From NCBI GenBank assembly GCA_900473185.1, contig UCKU01000013.1, positions 474,396-538,395 on the forward strand: a stretch of DNA of 64,000 nt, written 5' to 3'. The position numbers and the translations under genes are program-made. Origin of the DNA: Hyphomicrobiales bacterium. GTDB taxonomy: Bacteria > Pseudomonadota > Alphaproteobacteria > Rhizobiales > Rhizobiaceae. Positions 25,682-35,194 of this stretch are shown one piece after another (the first letter of the stretch is position 1; every line of letters starts with the position of its first letter). The notes under the pieces are model-generated. The model saw only the letters and a list, made by a program, of their open reading frames with translations. It was not told the DNA's origin and made no database searches.

Positions 25682-26763
25682 GCACCACCTCCGCGCGGTT
25701 CGATGAACACGCCAGTCTGTCCAACAGCCGCCGCTTCAAAACGGTCACGGAATGACGTGCCATTCTCGGGGAAGGCGATGACTGTCATTGCTTCCCCTAG
25801 GGCAGGCCGCTTTCCGGTCACGCGTCCCGACAATCGATTTGCCAATCGTCGTGCGCGGCCCTTGACTGAGCGCCAGACAAGACCGGCACCATGAATGGCG
25901 AGCCTCAGAGGGAAGCGCGCAGCCATCATCGGCGCCAGCTTTCTGACCTGATCATGGTCTTTGCTGGAAAACGCCTTGTGGAAATACCACCGTGCCGTAT
26001 CGAATTCCGCGGTAGTGGCGGCGGCGGCAAGATGCGGGTGGCGTTTTTTGACCTCTGCCATCACCAGGGCGTGAGATCTCAGCATGCGACAGGCATTGCT
26101 CGACATGTTTCCCTGAGTAAAACGGTATCCCGTCAGAAAATCAGGGACCGGGGCGAAAGGCAGCCTTTCGGCCAGCGCCAGATAAAGCTTCTGATCTTCG
26201 CATCCCTCAGCCTTTTGATCGCGCAGTGACGGATCGTAGCCACCACATGCCAGGACATCCGAACGCGGCATGAGCGGCGTGCTGCCGTTACCGATAAAAT
26301 TCTCCCGAACCATGATTTCGAAGACGTCGCCCTTGTACAGCACAGGTTTTGAATGGGCGAAAATCACGTCATTCACATCGATGGCCGCGTACCAGTTGTA
26401 GGCGACCCCATGTCCGTCGGGGAGGCTTGCGAGCGCTCGGAGTTGCAATTCGATTTTTCGGGGATGCCAGAGATCGTCGGCATCGATCGGGGCAATGTAT
26501 CTGCCGGCTGCTTCGCGGATTGCCAGGTTGCGGGCGCGAGCCACACCGCCGTTTTCCTGTCTCAGGATCCTGATGCGTGAATCTTGGAGGCGATATTCCT
26601 TTGCCAGTTCGTATGTTCCGTCCTTAGAGCCATCGTCGACCACGAGGATTTCGAGGCATTCATGGGTCTGGTTCGATACGCTGCGAATTGTATTCGCGAG
26701 TGTTTTCACGGCGTTGTAGGCAGGAATAACAACCGTGACCAAGGGGAGCGGATCGACGTTCAT
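25678..26763 (-). CDS. GT2 family glycosyltransferase
   Basis: 361 residues with a GT-A domain at about residues 8-230: VTVVIPAYNAVKTLANTIRS, ILVVDDGSKDGTYEL, then PIDADDLWHPRKIELQL with the DADD metal site, and EGCEDQKLYLAL as the likely catalytic region. The C-terminal 130 residues are basic and helical. Its stop overlaps the ABC exporter start by four bases and it begins 6 bases after the trifunctional gene. Close similarity to the GT2 at 22783-23928 suggests duplication followed by divergence. Confidence 0.88.
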   Translation of the reverse strand: MNVDPLPLVTVVIPAYNAVKTLANTIRSVSNQTHECLEILVVDDGSKDGTYELAKEYRLQDSRIRILRQENGGVARARNLAIREAAGRYIAPIDADDLWHPRKIELQLRALASLPDGHGVAYNWYAAIDVNDVIFAHSKPVLYKGDVFEIMVRENFIGNGSTPLMPRSDVLACGGYDPSLRDQKAEGCEDQKLYLALAERLPFAPVPDFLTGYRFTQGNMSSNACRMLRSHALVMAEVKKRHPHLAAAATTAEFDTARWYFHKAFSSKDHDQVRKLAPMMAARFPLRLAIHGAGLVWRSVKGRARRLANRLSGRVTGKRPALGEAMTVIAFPENGTSFRDRFEAAAVGQTGVFIEPRGGGA

Positions 26764-26769
26764 GGTTCG

Positions 26770-29700
26770 CTATCCAATGAAGGCGTCGGGTTGGCCCATC
26801 AGCTCGGCAAAGGCCCTGAGAGGAAGGTCGCCGCGAACTTCGAGGCGTGGCAGGGATAAGGGGTGGTCCGAAGAGCTCGTCCTTTGAGGCTTCGTTGAAA
26901 AGCCGGTCTCGTAACCTGCTTGAGCAAGAATGCCAGGCACACGGAAATCGGTGGAGCCGAAGGGAAGGGCGATGGACCTCACGGCCTCGCCCAACCGGCT
27001 TTCCAGCGCATCGCGCGAAAGGACCGCTTCGCCCATCAACGTAGCATTATCCAGTGAACTTGCCGGCCTGTGAGACGCTAAATGAGACCCGAAATGGATT
27101 CCTTGTCGGTGCAGGCTCTGGATATCGGCCCAGGACATCAGCGGTGCCGTATTCCCGTAACCGGCATCCCAATCCGACCTGCCGCCCACCTTATCCGTCA
27201 CCACGAAGACATCCGCACTGAACCCGTTTTCAGCCAGGATCGGAAAGGCATCGGTAAGAAAGTCGAGATAGGCATCGTCAAAAGTTAGAACGACGGGTCG
27301 CCCCTGAATGGGCTTGCTCTCGCGCAACAGGCTGGTCAGGCTTTCGGCCGTCAGCGCATAATAGCCCTGTCGCCGGAGGAACTGCATCTGCTTACGGAAG
27401 GTATCCGGTGTCACTCGAAAGCGACGGAGCGAGTCCGGTCCGTCGAGTGCGATTCTATGATACATGAGCACCGGAACCGAGGTCACGACCTCATTCGTCC
27501 ATGCGGCCTTGCGATCGACGCCGGCCGGCCCCCAGATAATGTATTTGGCGACGTTCGCATCGAGAGGTACGCCATGGGGCTCGATATGCACGGCTGGTGT
27601 TGCCGTATTGCGCTTTGCGAACCGATGAATGGCATAAAGCTCAGCCTCGATCGTCTCCTCCAGCACAAGATCAGGCAGGTTTGACAGGACCTTCTTGATC
27701 GTGCCCATGCCAAACGGATTGTTCCAGTCGAAACCGGTTCTGTCGGGCTCGTCGCGCCGGAGATGGGCGTGGGCCGTGACAAGATAGCCGCCCGGTTTCA
27801 GGGCGGCCGCGATTTTCCGGCATACCTGCTCCAGACTTGCCTCGTCGTCTATGAAGTAGAGGACCTCCGAACAGACGATCAGATCCTGTTCGGGCGGAAG
27901 TTCGCTTTCGACGAAATCCAGGATGCGAAGCTCCACGTTAGGAAGATCTCGGCATCTCTCGGCTGCCCTTTCAACAGCGCGGCTGGAAATGTCCGCAGCC
28001 ATCACGAAGCCGACTTTTTGCGCAAGCTTTGCCGTGAACAGCCCTTCCGCGCAGGCAAGCTCTAGGGCTTTTTCGACCCCATCCGGAATGAGGCTCAGCG
28101 TCTGCTCGTATTTGACCTGTTCGTATACCGAGACATAGTTCCAGGGATCCGGGCGCTCGAAAAAACGTTCCCAATATTCCTTTTTCGTCGTTGCCTCAGG
28201 CAGAGCCGTTTGTTCGCCTCCCACTTCAGAGGGCTCGTCGGTCCTCGCGACGACAGGGGTGGCGAGCCGTTGCTGGTAGTCGGATTCCGTCTCCAGCAAG
28301 CATGCGTCATTATTCTCCCGTTCTCTAGCAGCAGTTTCGACGAGCGCGGTCAGATGTACCTTTTTGAAGAGATGCTTGATCTGCCGCCGTCGCCCGCTGC
28401 GCTGTCGGACAATTTTGCCGAAAGCCCTCATATTGCGAACGGCTCCGGCCGTCCAGGAGCGGGCATAGGAGAACGTTAAAGGTGTGGGCAACCGTTCTTC
28501 GGCCTGCAATTCATCGATAATGAGGCGAACCTGAGTGCGAACCGAGAGGTCTCCCCACAAGGGGCCGACATGCGATCCGATATATAGCCCTCTAGCAAAG
28601 ACGTGCAGCAGCAGTGTATCTGCCCCATCAACCTTGGTGATCCAGGTCAGCTTGTCGATGTCGATGGCAGCCACCTGCAGATGGCCGAGCGCGAAGGAGC
28701 GAGACATGTCGGGTGCCGAGATTGACCAGACAACGAGCTCTTCCACCCGGCGCCCGGTTCCGGGCAGGGAGTGCCGCTCAAGTAATTGTACGAGATCGAG
28801 AAATGCCGGCTTCCAACGCTCCAGCAAATCGACGAGATCGGCGGGACGCGCTGCTTTCAGGCCGATCTGCAATCCGTGCAATATCACTTCAGTCAGGAAG
28901 TTCTCATAGCCGGAAGCGTTGGGAAATTCTGGCAGAAGCTCTGCAAGCGCGGCAAGCTCGTTTCCCGCGCAGAGGTTGACTGAGGCGCCCCAGGCGAGCA
29001 TTCGCAATTGACCGAGCGCAGGCGCCGTCCATCTGGCGTCCTCACCATCCGGCGACAGCCCCTCGTTCAAGCGCAGCGCTTGCGCCCTGCGGGTGACACG
29101 GACTGCATCCCTCAGCATTTTCAGCGGATCACCCGAGAGAGAGCCGGTCTTCATGCGATAGAAGGCAAGGCACCCTTCGACCTGGCGGAACGAAACTCCC
29201 GCAAAAGCCATGCGGAGCCAGAGATCCCATTCCTCGCAAGTCTGCAGTTCGACATCCAAACCGCCCAGCCGGATGAAAAGGTCTCTCGGAAAGACCACCG
29301 TATGAATGGCCAGGGCACAGAAGGATGAAAATTCCCGCTTTGCTCTGTCGCCTGCGAGATCAGGGGGGATTTCTACACCCAGCATCCGGCCGTCCGGCGT
29401 GACCCGGCGATGGCTGCAATAGGCGATGATCGGTTGCTGGCCATCGGCGGCAACCGGCAGCATGCTTTGGATGAAAACAGGGTCCAGCCAGTCATCCGCA
29501 TCAAGCATGCAAAGCAGCGGAGCGGTCGCAAACCCGGCAGCTGCGTTACGCGCTGCGGATGCGCCGGCATTCGGCTGACGGTGGATCAAGATTCGAGTAT
29601 CCGCTTTCGCAAAGCGCTCGAGCACTTCCCAGGTATCGTCTTTCGAACCGTCATCGACGACCACTGCCTGCCAATTCGACACCGACTGTTTCTGCAAGCT

Positions 29701-29781
29701 GCCCAAGCAGTCGGCCAGAGTTTCTGCCGCGTTATAGGCGGGGATAAGGAACGATATGTCCGGCTTCGATGCGGTTACCAT
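26770..29781 (-). CDS. Trifunctional GT2 glycosyltransferase / NodS-like methyltransferase / NodB-like deacetylase
   Basis: 1003 residues from the ATG at 29781, which overlaps the end of the upstream GT2 gene by seven bases; the frame is open further upstream but that part lies in the neighbouring gene. Residues 1-235 are a GT2 domain (ISFLIPAYNAAETLADCL, VVVDDGSKDDT, CMLDADDWLDP). A helical linker runs to about 530. Residues 535-735 are a SAM methyltransferase resembling NodS: EYWERFFERPDPWNYVS, then ALELACAEGLFTAKLA as the SAM loop and VCSEVLYFIDD. Residues 765-1003 are a CE4 deacetylase resembling NodB: TFDDAY with Asp835 and Asp836, the metal motif SHLASH, and ALPFGSTDF. All key motifs look intact. 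It probably extends, methylates and N-deacetylates a glycan in the cytoplasm. I believe this three-part order is annotated in other alphaproteobacteria, but its product is unknown to me. Confidence 0.85.
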   Translation of the reverse strand: MVTASKPDISFLIPAYNAAETLADCLGSLQKQSVSNWQAVVVDDGSKDDTWEVLERFAKADTRILIHRQPNAGASAARNAAAGFATAPLLCMLDADDWLDPVFIQSMLPVAADGQQPIIAYCSHRRVTPDGRMLGVEIPPDLAGDRAKREFSSFCALAIHTVVFPRDLFIRLGGLDVELQTCEEWDLWLRMAFAGVSFRQVEGCLAFYRMKTGSLSGDPLKMLRDAVRVTRRAQALRLNEGLSPDGEDARWTAPALGQLRMLAWGASVNLCAGNELAALAELLPEFPNASGYENFLTEVILHGLQIGLKAARPADLVDLLERWKPAFLDLVQLLERHSLPGTGRRVEELVVWSISAPDMSRSFALGHLQVAAIDIDKLTWITKVDGADTLLLHVFARGLYIGSHVGPLWGDLSVRTQVRLIIDELQAEERLPTPLTFSYARSWTAGAVRNMRAFGKIVRQRSGRRRQIKHLFKKVHLTALVETAARERENNDACLLETESDYQQRLATPVVARTDEPSEVGGEQTALPEATTKKEYWERFFERPDPWNYVSVYEQVKYEQTLSLIPDGVEKALELACAEGLFTAKLAQKVGFVMAADISSRAVERAAERCRDLPNVELRILDFVESELPPEQDLIVCSEVLYFIDDEASLEQVCRKIAAALKPGGYLVTAHAHLRRDEPDRTGFDWNNPFGMGTIKKVLSNLPDLVLEETIEAELYAIHRFAKRNTATPAVHIEPHGVPLDANVAKYIIWGPAGVDRKAAWTNEVVTSVPVLMYHRIALDGPDSLRRFRVTPDTFRKQMQFLRRQGYYALTAESLTSLLRESKPIQGRPVVLTFDDAYLDFLTDAFPILAENGFSADVFVVTDKVGGRSDWDAGYGNTAPLMSWADIQSLHRQGIHFGSHLASHRPASSLDNATLMGEAVLSRDALESRLGEAVRSIALPFGSTDFRVPGILAQAGYETGFSTKPQRTSSSDHPLSLPRLEVRGDLPLRAFAELMGQPDAFIG

Positions 29782-30953
29782 GCCGGCATCTTCCAGCGGC
29801 GCAGCACATACCAGGCGCCGTTCAGGCATCCCAGTATTTCCTCCTTCAGGAAGAAGTTCTCCGAGGTCGCTCCCCTGGGCAGCCGTTTCCTCAATTTTCG
29901 AAGATAATATCGGGGCAGGGCGACAAGGATGCGCCGCAGATTGCCCCGGTTTCCGGTGTTCTGGTACTGGACCAGCAGGGCTGCCACATGGCCGCTCATA
30001 TATTGGCGGATCTGCTTGGCGAGCCCCTTCATCTCCTTGCGATGGAAATGCCAGGAAACCGCCGTCGGCTCGTAGCGACAGGTGCCGCCATGATGGAGAA
30101 GGCGATTCCAGAATTCGGAATCGCCCGAACACCCTGCCGCACCCATATCAAGCCGCACGTCGAACAATCCGATATCGTCGAATACCTGGCGGCGGAATGC
30201 CTGGCTTGCGCCCGCGCCGATCAGCCAGGCAGGCGCCCCGAATGGTGCGCTCTGGCGATAGAAGTCTTGACCGAAGTCCTGACGTTTATAACCTCTGCCA
30301 AATCCCCAATGGGTTTCGAATATCAGTTGCGCGGGCGTGGAAAGCTCTCCGGGAAGGACAAGGCCGGTAACGCATCCAATCTCGGGCCGGTCAAAGGCCT
30401 TCATCAGGTTCTCCAGCCACTGTTCATGCAGCACCACGTCATCATCCGTGAACGCCAGGAACTCGGTCTTTGCCGCGCGTACGGCGGCATTGCGGGCGTA
30501 GTCCAGCCCGACCCTATTTTCGTGCACATAGGTCGCGCCGGCCGCCTCCACGACGCGACGGGTACTATCACCGGCTGAGGCGTTGTCGACGACGATTACC
30601 TCAACTGGAGGCAGGGACTGCCTGGGGATCGATGCGAGACATCTGGCTAGTTCGTCCGGCCGATCCCTGGTGCAGATCAGGAGACTGACGTCGCGGTTCC
30701 TGATCGGCGCCTGCATCACATTTCGAGCGTGTTCGATTGTCTCCGGCAACACGGCGCGCGCAGCCAGAGCGCTCGGGTTTTCGGACCCCTCGATATAGAC
30801 CTGACCGATGGGAAGGCGTTCGGAGACGAAGACGACGAGCCCGGCGCCGACCGCCGGGGCATTCGCACCGACGTCATCCGACGAAAGATCCAGGTATCGG
30901 ATGGGCACAGGAAAGACGTTGTCTTTCATGTCACGCGGTATGGCGTCACTCAT
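29775..30953 (-). CDS. GT2 family glycosyltransferase
   Basis: 392 residues. The GT-A domain starts at about residue 88 (VSLLICTRDRPDELARCLASI, VIVVDNASAGDST, FLAFTDDDVVLHEQWLENLM with DDD metal site) and ends near 320; the probable catalytic region is GAAGCSGDSEFWNRLLHHG. The first 85 residues are an extension not needed for the fold. It differs from the other two stand-alone GT2s and is closer to rhamnosyl/galactosyl-type GT2s. It lies 33 bases downstream of the UDP-sugar gene and overlaps the trifunctional gene, so it is in the same operon. Confidence 0.87.
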   Translation of the reverse strand: MSDAIPRDMKDNVFPVPIRYLDLSSDDVGANAPAVGAGLVVFVSERLPIGQVYIEGSENPSALAARAVLPETIEHARNVMQAPIRNRDVSLLICTRDRPDELARCLASIPRQSLPPVEVIVVDNASAGDSTRRVVEAAGATYVHENRVGLDYARNAAVRAAKTEFLAFTDDDVVLHEQWLENLMKAFDRPEIGCVTGLVLPGELSTPAQLIFETHWGFGRGYKRQDFGQDFYRQSAPFGAPAWLIGAGASQAFRRQVFDDIGLFDVRLDMGAAGCSGDSEFWNRLLHHGGTCRYEPTAVSWHFHRKEMKGLAKQIRQYMSGHVAALLVQYQNTGNRGNLRRILVALPRYYLRKLRKRLPRGATSENFFLKEEILGCLNGAWYVLRRWKMPAW

Positions 30954-30986
30954 TATTACACTCTGCGACAGATGCCGGGGAACTGT

Positions 30987-31985
30987 TCAGCGTCCTGCAT
31001 TGGCCAGCCGGCGGGAACCCGCCTGAGCAGCCTCTGTCGCGGTAATTTTCATCTCCTGCCTGAACCAGTCCAGAGTCTTTGCAACGCCTTCCTCATAGCT
31101 GATCGCGCATGACCATTCGGGCATCACGTAATTCGCATTCGTCAGATCTGGCCGTCTGTTTGTCGGATCATGCGGCGGCGAGGGCTCGAAGACGATCGGA
31201 ATCCCGTCCATCAGGCGCGAGACATACTGAGCCACTTCCAGGACTGAGATCTCCCGATCGTTCCCGACGTTAAGCGGACCCCTGTAATCCGTTTCGTTCA
31301 TCCAGAAGTAACGTGCAAAGCCATCAATAATGTCATCGACGAAACCCCAGCTTCGGGACTGCAGGCCATCCCCGAACACCGTAATGGGGCGGCCGGTCAG
31401 GGCCTGGGCGACAAAGTTAGAGACGGCTCGGCCGTCGTCCGGCCGTGTCCTCGGTCCATATACGTTGAAGGGCCGAACGATTTTAAGGTCCAGACCCTGC
31501 GTGCGCTGCATTTCGAACAGCAGGGACTCGGTGCAGCGTTTACTTTCATCATAGGATGAGCGAGGCCCAGTGCAATCGACCTGGCCCTTATAAGACTCCG
31601 GCTGCGGCGAGACGAGTGGATCGCCATACACTTCTGAGGAAGAGGTGAAACAGAAGCGGCCACCTTTTTTCAGAAGGTCCAGAAGCCGGAAGGCTCCAAT
31701 GAGATTGGCCGAAATGGTTCTCTTGGGTTCCTTCATATACCACGGCGGCGAGGCCGGGGAGGCAAGGTGGTATACTTCGTCAAACTTGTCTGAAGTCTGA
31801 AGCTCTTCCACGTCGGACTGCACGAAATGGAAGCGGGGATCCTGGATATGGGAAATATTCGCCTCACGGCCAGTCCAAAGATTGTCGACAACAACCAGCT
31901 TTTCGATGTCGGTGCGATTTAAAAGCCTATCGCACAAATGTGATCCGAGAAAACCAGCTCCGCCTGCTACAAGCACTTTCTTCAT
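30987..31985 (-). CDS. UDP-glucuronate decarboxylase (UDP-xylose synthase)-like NAD-dependent enzyme
   Basis: 332 residues from the ATG at 31985, preceded by GGAGAAG. It is an extended SDR: cofactor motif VAGGAGFLGSHLCDRLL, the active site SSSEVYGDP and the YxxxK catalytic pair in SSYDESKR, with the conserved RPFNVYGPRTRPDDGRAVSNF and RSWGFVDDIIDGF. The overall pattern fits UDP-glucuronate decarboxylases that make UDP-xylose, though a C4-epimerase cannot be excluded. It would supply the nucleotide sugar used by the downstream glycosyltransferases and is the first gene of the leftward operon. Confidence 0.82.
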   Translation of the reverse strand: MKKVLVAGGAGFLGSHLCDRLLNRTDIEKLVVVDNLWTGREANISHIQDPRFHFVQSDVEELQTSDKFDEVYHLASPASPPWYMKEPKRTISANLIGAFRLLDLLKKGGRFCFTSSSEVYGDPLVSPQPESYKGQVDCTGPRSSYDESKRCTESLLFEMQRTQGLDLKIVRPFNVYGPRTRPDDGRAVSNFVAQALTGRPITVFGDGLQSRSWGFVDDIIDGFARYFWMNETDYRGPLNVGNDREISVLEVAQYVSRLMDGIPIVFEPSPPHDPTNRRPDLTNANYVMPEWSCAISYEEGVAKTLDWFRQEMKITATEAAQAGSRRLANAGR

Positions 31986-32647
31986 GACTTCTCCAGCAGA
32001 TAACATATTTCGTTTTTCTGGAATTTAAAGTTCAGAACTTTGATTGTTCAGTTCGGCGAGTGGCGGTTACTTTGGATTCTTGCAACGCCTCTATATGCAA
32101 ATCGATGCGCCAAGAATGATCTCCATCCAATGCACCGTTCTAGAGAAAAGGTACTGATGTCCGCCTTCGGCGCACCTCAATGTCCTCGATAAAAAGCAAC
32201 GCAATCGCGTTCTAGCTTTTTTGCGCGCTGGCCAACACGGACTTAAGTCCGATATGGCCGACCTTCCTCTGAGTGAATGCCGAAACGCTTAAAGAACGAG
32301 ACGGATGCGCGACCCGCCGCGCACTTAATTCCAGGTTGAGCCTCCAGGAGATCGAGGCGCGACACCAAGATCGGGCTCGTTGTTGGCAACGAGCGGTCGC
32401 ACAAATCCCCGTGAACTCAATCGTCTTGGGTTGCTGCTCGAGCAGATCAAACGCGTCGCACGCAATGGCGGACTCGCCTGCACCGCCGCGAAACAGCATG
32501 AAATTACAGGCGATTGCGGTTCTGCCCGCGCACCTATTCATTTCTGCCGATGGAGCCACTTTCCCGATTGACAGGACCACTTCCGACGCTATTCTATTAT
32601 AAAAATCGACATAACATAATTGTGGAACATTAAACCGGGAGCATAAA
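31986..32647. promoter_or_regulatory. 662-base intergenic region between the glycan and second importer operons
   Basis: No credible gene. It holds the perfect 15-bp palindrome AAAGTTCAGAACTTT (32027-32041), 42-56 bases upstream of the UDP-sugar gene start; GGACTTAAGTCC (32239-32250); and a hairpin GCTCGTTG-TTGG-CAACGAGC (32375-32394). Near the right end a TTGACA box (32568-32573) precedes an AT-rich stretch that could serve as a -10 region for the rightward operon, and GGGAG (32638-32642) is the ribosome site of the next gene. The hairpins hint at RNA or operator function in both directions; roles are not established. Confidence 0.4.
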
Positions 32648-34174
32648 ATGAAGACACTTGTCGCATTCCTTCTCGGCACTGCGCTGGTCGCCTTGCCGAC
32701 AACTTTGCTGGCTCAGGAAAAGGGTGGCGTTATCAACGTCGCGACGATCGGCGAGCCGCCGACGCTTGACCCGATGTCCTCGACTGCCGACCTCGTCGGC
32801 ATCGTCACGCAGCATATTTTCGAGACACTTTACACCTTCGACAAGAAGTGGAATGTCACGCCGCTTCTGGCTGAAAGCCTGCCGGAAATCAGCGCCGACG
32901 GTAAGACCTATACGATCAAGCTGCGCACCGGCATCAAGTTCCACGATAACTCCGACATGACGTCTGAAGACGTCGTCGCCTCGCTGAGCCGCTGGATGAA
33001 GATCGCCTCACGCGGCAAACAGGTCGCAGGCTTCATCGATTCCATCACTGCTGTCGATCCGGCGACCGTCAAGATCGCGCTGAAGCAGCCCTATGCGCCA
33101 TTGACCTCGCTGCTCGCCTTCAACAACTCCGCCGCCATCATCATCCCCGCTGAAAAGCAGGATGAACCGATGAAGGAATTCATCGGTACCGGCCCCTATA
33201 TGCTGAAGGAGCGCAAGGCGGATCAGTATATCCAGCTCGTCCGCTTCGATGGCTACAAGTCGCGCGATGGTGAGAGCGACGGTTACGGCGGCGCGCGCCA
33301 CCAGTATCTCGACGAAATCCGCTTCGTGCCGGTTCCGGATGCAAACACCCGCGTCGAGGCGGCCGTTTCCGGCCAGTATGATTATGTCGACTCGATCCCG
33401 GTCGAATCCTTCGACAAACTGAAGGCATCGAGCGCGTCGCAGCCCGTCATCCTGAAGCCATTCGGCTATCCGGTCTTCGTTTTCAACACGAAGGAAGGCC
33501 TTGCCAAGAATGTCGAGGTCCGCAAGGCAATCCGTCAGGCACTTAGCATGGAAGACATGCTCGCCGCAGCTTTCGGCAGCACGGATTTCTATACGCTCGA
33601 CGGCGACATCTATCCCAAGTCATACGTCTGGAATACCAATGCAGGCGTCGAAGGCAATTACAATATCGCGGACCCCGAAGGCGCCGCCGAAGCGGCCAAA
33701 AAGGCCGGCTACAATGGCGAGCCGATCCGCATTCTGACCAGCCGCCAGTACGAATTCCATTACAAGATGGCGCAGGTTGCGGCCGAATACCTGAAGACAG
33801 CCGGCTTTGCCGTCGACCTGCAGGTCGTCGACTGGGCAACGCTGACGCAGCGCCGCACCGATCCGAAGCTCTGGGATATCTACATCACCCACAGCCCCTT
33901 CCTGCCGGAGCCGGCGCTGATCGGCTCACTGTCTCCGAGCTCGCCCGGTTGGTGGGATACGCCGGCGCGCAAGACAGTCGTTGATGCCTTCACGTCCGAG
34001 GTCGATCCGCAGAAGCGCATTGCACTGTGGGCCGACGTTCAGAAGGCCATGTATGACGAGTTGCCCTACATGAAGATCGGTGATTTCAACGCCGTTTCGG
34101 CCAAGTCGACCAAGCTTGAAGGTGTCGATCCGGCTCCGTGGCCGTATTTCTGGAACGCCTCCGTCAAGAAGTAA
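32648..34174 (+). CDS. Peptide-type ABC importer, substrate-binding protein
   Basis: 508 residues, family 5 solute-binding protein. The signal peptide covers about residues 1-22 (FLLGTALVALPTTLLA, cleavage before QE). Family landmarks are GEPPTLDPMSSTADLVG, IKLRTGIKFHDNSDMTSEDVVASLSRWM and NVEVRKAIRQALSMEDML. It heads an operon of two permeases, three catabolic genes and a double ATPase. Its ligand is unknown; the downstream deacylase and PLP enzyme suggest an acylated amino compound. Confidence 0.9.
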   Translation: MKTLVAFLLGTALVALPTTLLAQEKGGVINVATIGEPPTLDPMSSTADLVGIVTQHIFETLYTFDKKWNVTPLLAESLPEISADGKTYTIKLRTGIKFHDNSDMTSEDVVASLSRWMKIASRGKQVAGFIDSITAVDPATVKIALKQPYAPLTSLLAFNNSAAIIIPAEKQDEPMKEFIGTGPYMLKERKADQYIQLVRFDGYKSRDGESDGYGGARHQYLDEIRFVPVPDANTRVEAAVSGQYDYVDSIPVESFDKLKASSASQPVILKPFGYPVFVFNTKEGLAKNVEVRKAIRQALSMEDMLAAAFGSTDFYTLDGDIYPKSYVWNTNAGVEGNYNIADPEGAAEAAKKAGYNGEPIRILTSRQYEFHYKMAQVAAEYLKTAGFAVDLQVVDWATLTQRRTDPKLWDIYITHSPFLPEPALIGSLSPSSPGWWDTPARKTVVDAFTSEVDPQKRIALWADVQKAMYDELPYMKIGDFNAVSAKSTKLEGVDPAPWPYFWNASVKK

Positions 34175-34252
34175 TGCTCAATCGCAGGATATCGGTGCGC
34201 CTGCGCCGGTATCCTTCTTCTATTGTGCCCGCCCGGCACCGGGACAGACTTC

Positions 34253-35194
34253 ATGATACGTTACATTTTTCAGCGCCTGCTTGGCATGATTGTCGTGATG
34301 TTCCTCGTCGTCACCATCGTCTTTGTCATCGTGCGCGTTACCCCCGGCGATCCGGCTGCCGTCATGCTCGGCCCCGATGCGACGCCGCAGGACATCGCCG
34401 ATCTCAGAGCCAGCCTTGGCCTCGATAGGTCAATCGGCGTGCAATACCTCTATTATATCGGCCAGTTGCTGAAGGGCGATCTCGGACAGTCGATCTTCCT
34501 CAACATGCCCGTGACGTCTGCGCTGTTCGATCGCGCCGAACCGACCTTTTTCCTGACGATCTTCTCGCTTGTTATCGCCAGCCTCATCGCGCTTCCGATC
34601 GGCATCTACGCCGCCTACCGCCGCGGCTCCTTCGTCGACCAGGCGGCAACGACGCTGGCGATGTTCGCCGCCAGCATTCCGAGCTTCTGGCTAGGCCTCA
34701 TCCTGATGCAGGTCTTTGCTGTTCGCTTCGGCATGTTCCCTGTTTCCGGATATGGTGGACCGGGTTCGACATTCCTCGACCGCATGTATCATCTGACCTT
34801 ACCTGCATTCGCACTCGGTATCGTCTCCTCAGCCCTCATCCTGCGCTTCACCCGGGCCTCGATGCTCGACGTACTCGGTGACGACTATATGCGCACGGCG
34901 CGGGCCAAAGGGCTGATCGAGCGCAGGGTTATCCTCAAGCACGCGCTGAAGAATGCGCTGATCCCGATACTGACCGTTCTCGGCCTCACGGCCGCCGTCC
35001 TGATATCAGGGGCGGTCGTGACCGAGACCGTCTTCGGCCTTCCGGGTGTCGGCAATCTCGTCGTATCGGCGGTGCTGCGCCGCGACTACCCTGTTATCCA
35101 GGGAGCGCTTCTGGTGATCGCCGCGCTCTATGTCCTGATCAATTTTGCGATCGACATGCTCTACCTGCTCGTCGATCCGAGGGTGCGCTACTGA
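34253..35194 (+). CDS. ABC importer permease, DppB type
   Basis: 313 residues from the ATG at 34253 (GGGACAG upstream), six predicted helices, first at about residues 9-30. It shows the DppB hallmarks VTPGDPAAVMLGPDATPQDI, the coupling motif GDDYMRTARAKGLIERRVILKHALKNALIP, and LLVDPRVRY at the C-terminus. The stop overlaps the next start (TGATG). It pairs with the DppC-type subunit. Confidence 0.9.
   Translation: MIRYIFQRLLGMIVVMFLVVTIVFVIVRVTPGDPAAVMLGPDATPQDIADLRASLGLDRSIGVQYLYYIGQLLKGDLGQSIFLNMPVTSALFDRAEPTFFLTIFSLVIASLIALPIGIYAAYRRGSFVDQAATTLAMFAASIPSFWLGLILMQVFAVRFGMFPVSGYGGPGSTFLDRMYHLTLPAFALGIVSSALILRFTRASMLDVLGDDYMRTARAKGLIERRVILKHALKNALIPILTVLGLTAAVLISGAVVTETVFGLPGVGNLVVSAVLRRDYPVIQGALLVIAALYVLINFAIDMLYLLVDPRVRY

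Noticed and set aside
29781..30132. Upstream extension of the trifunctional protein by 117 codons
   Set aside because: The extension runs inside the upstream glycosyltransferase gene and has a low-quality sequence; the ATG at 29781 fits the GT2 domain start.
32239..32250. GGACTTAAGTCC palindrome taken as a possible insertion-sequence end
   Set aside because: No transposase, target duplication or matching second end was seen nearby.
32212..32679. 155-codon minus-strand open frame in the long intergenic region
   Set aside because: Overlaps the start of the binding-protein gene, has no recognisable domain and no ribosome site, so it is unlikely to be real.
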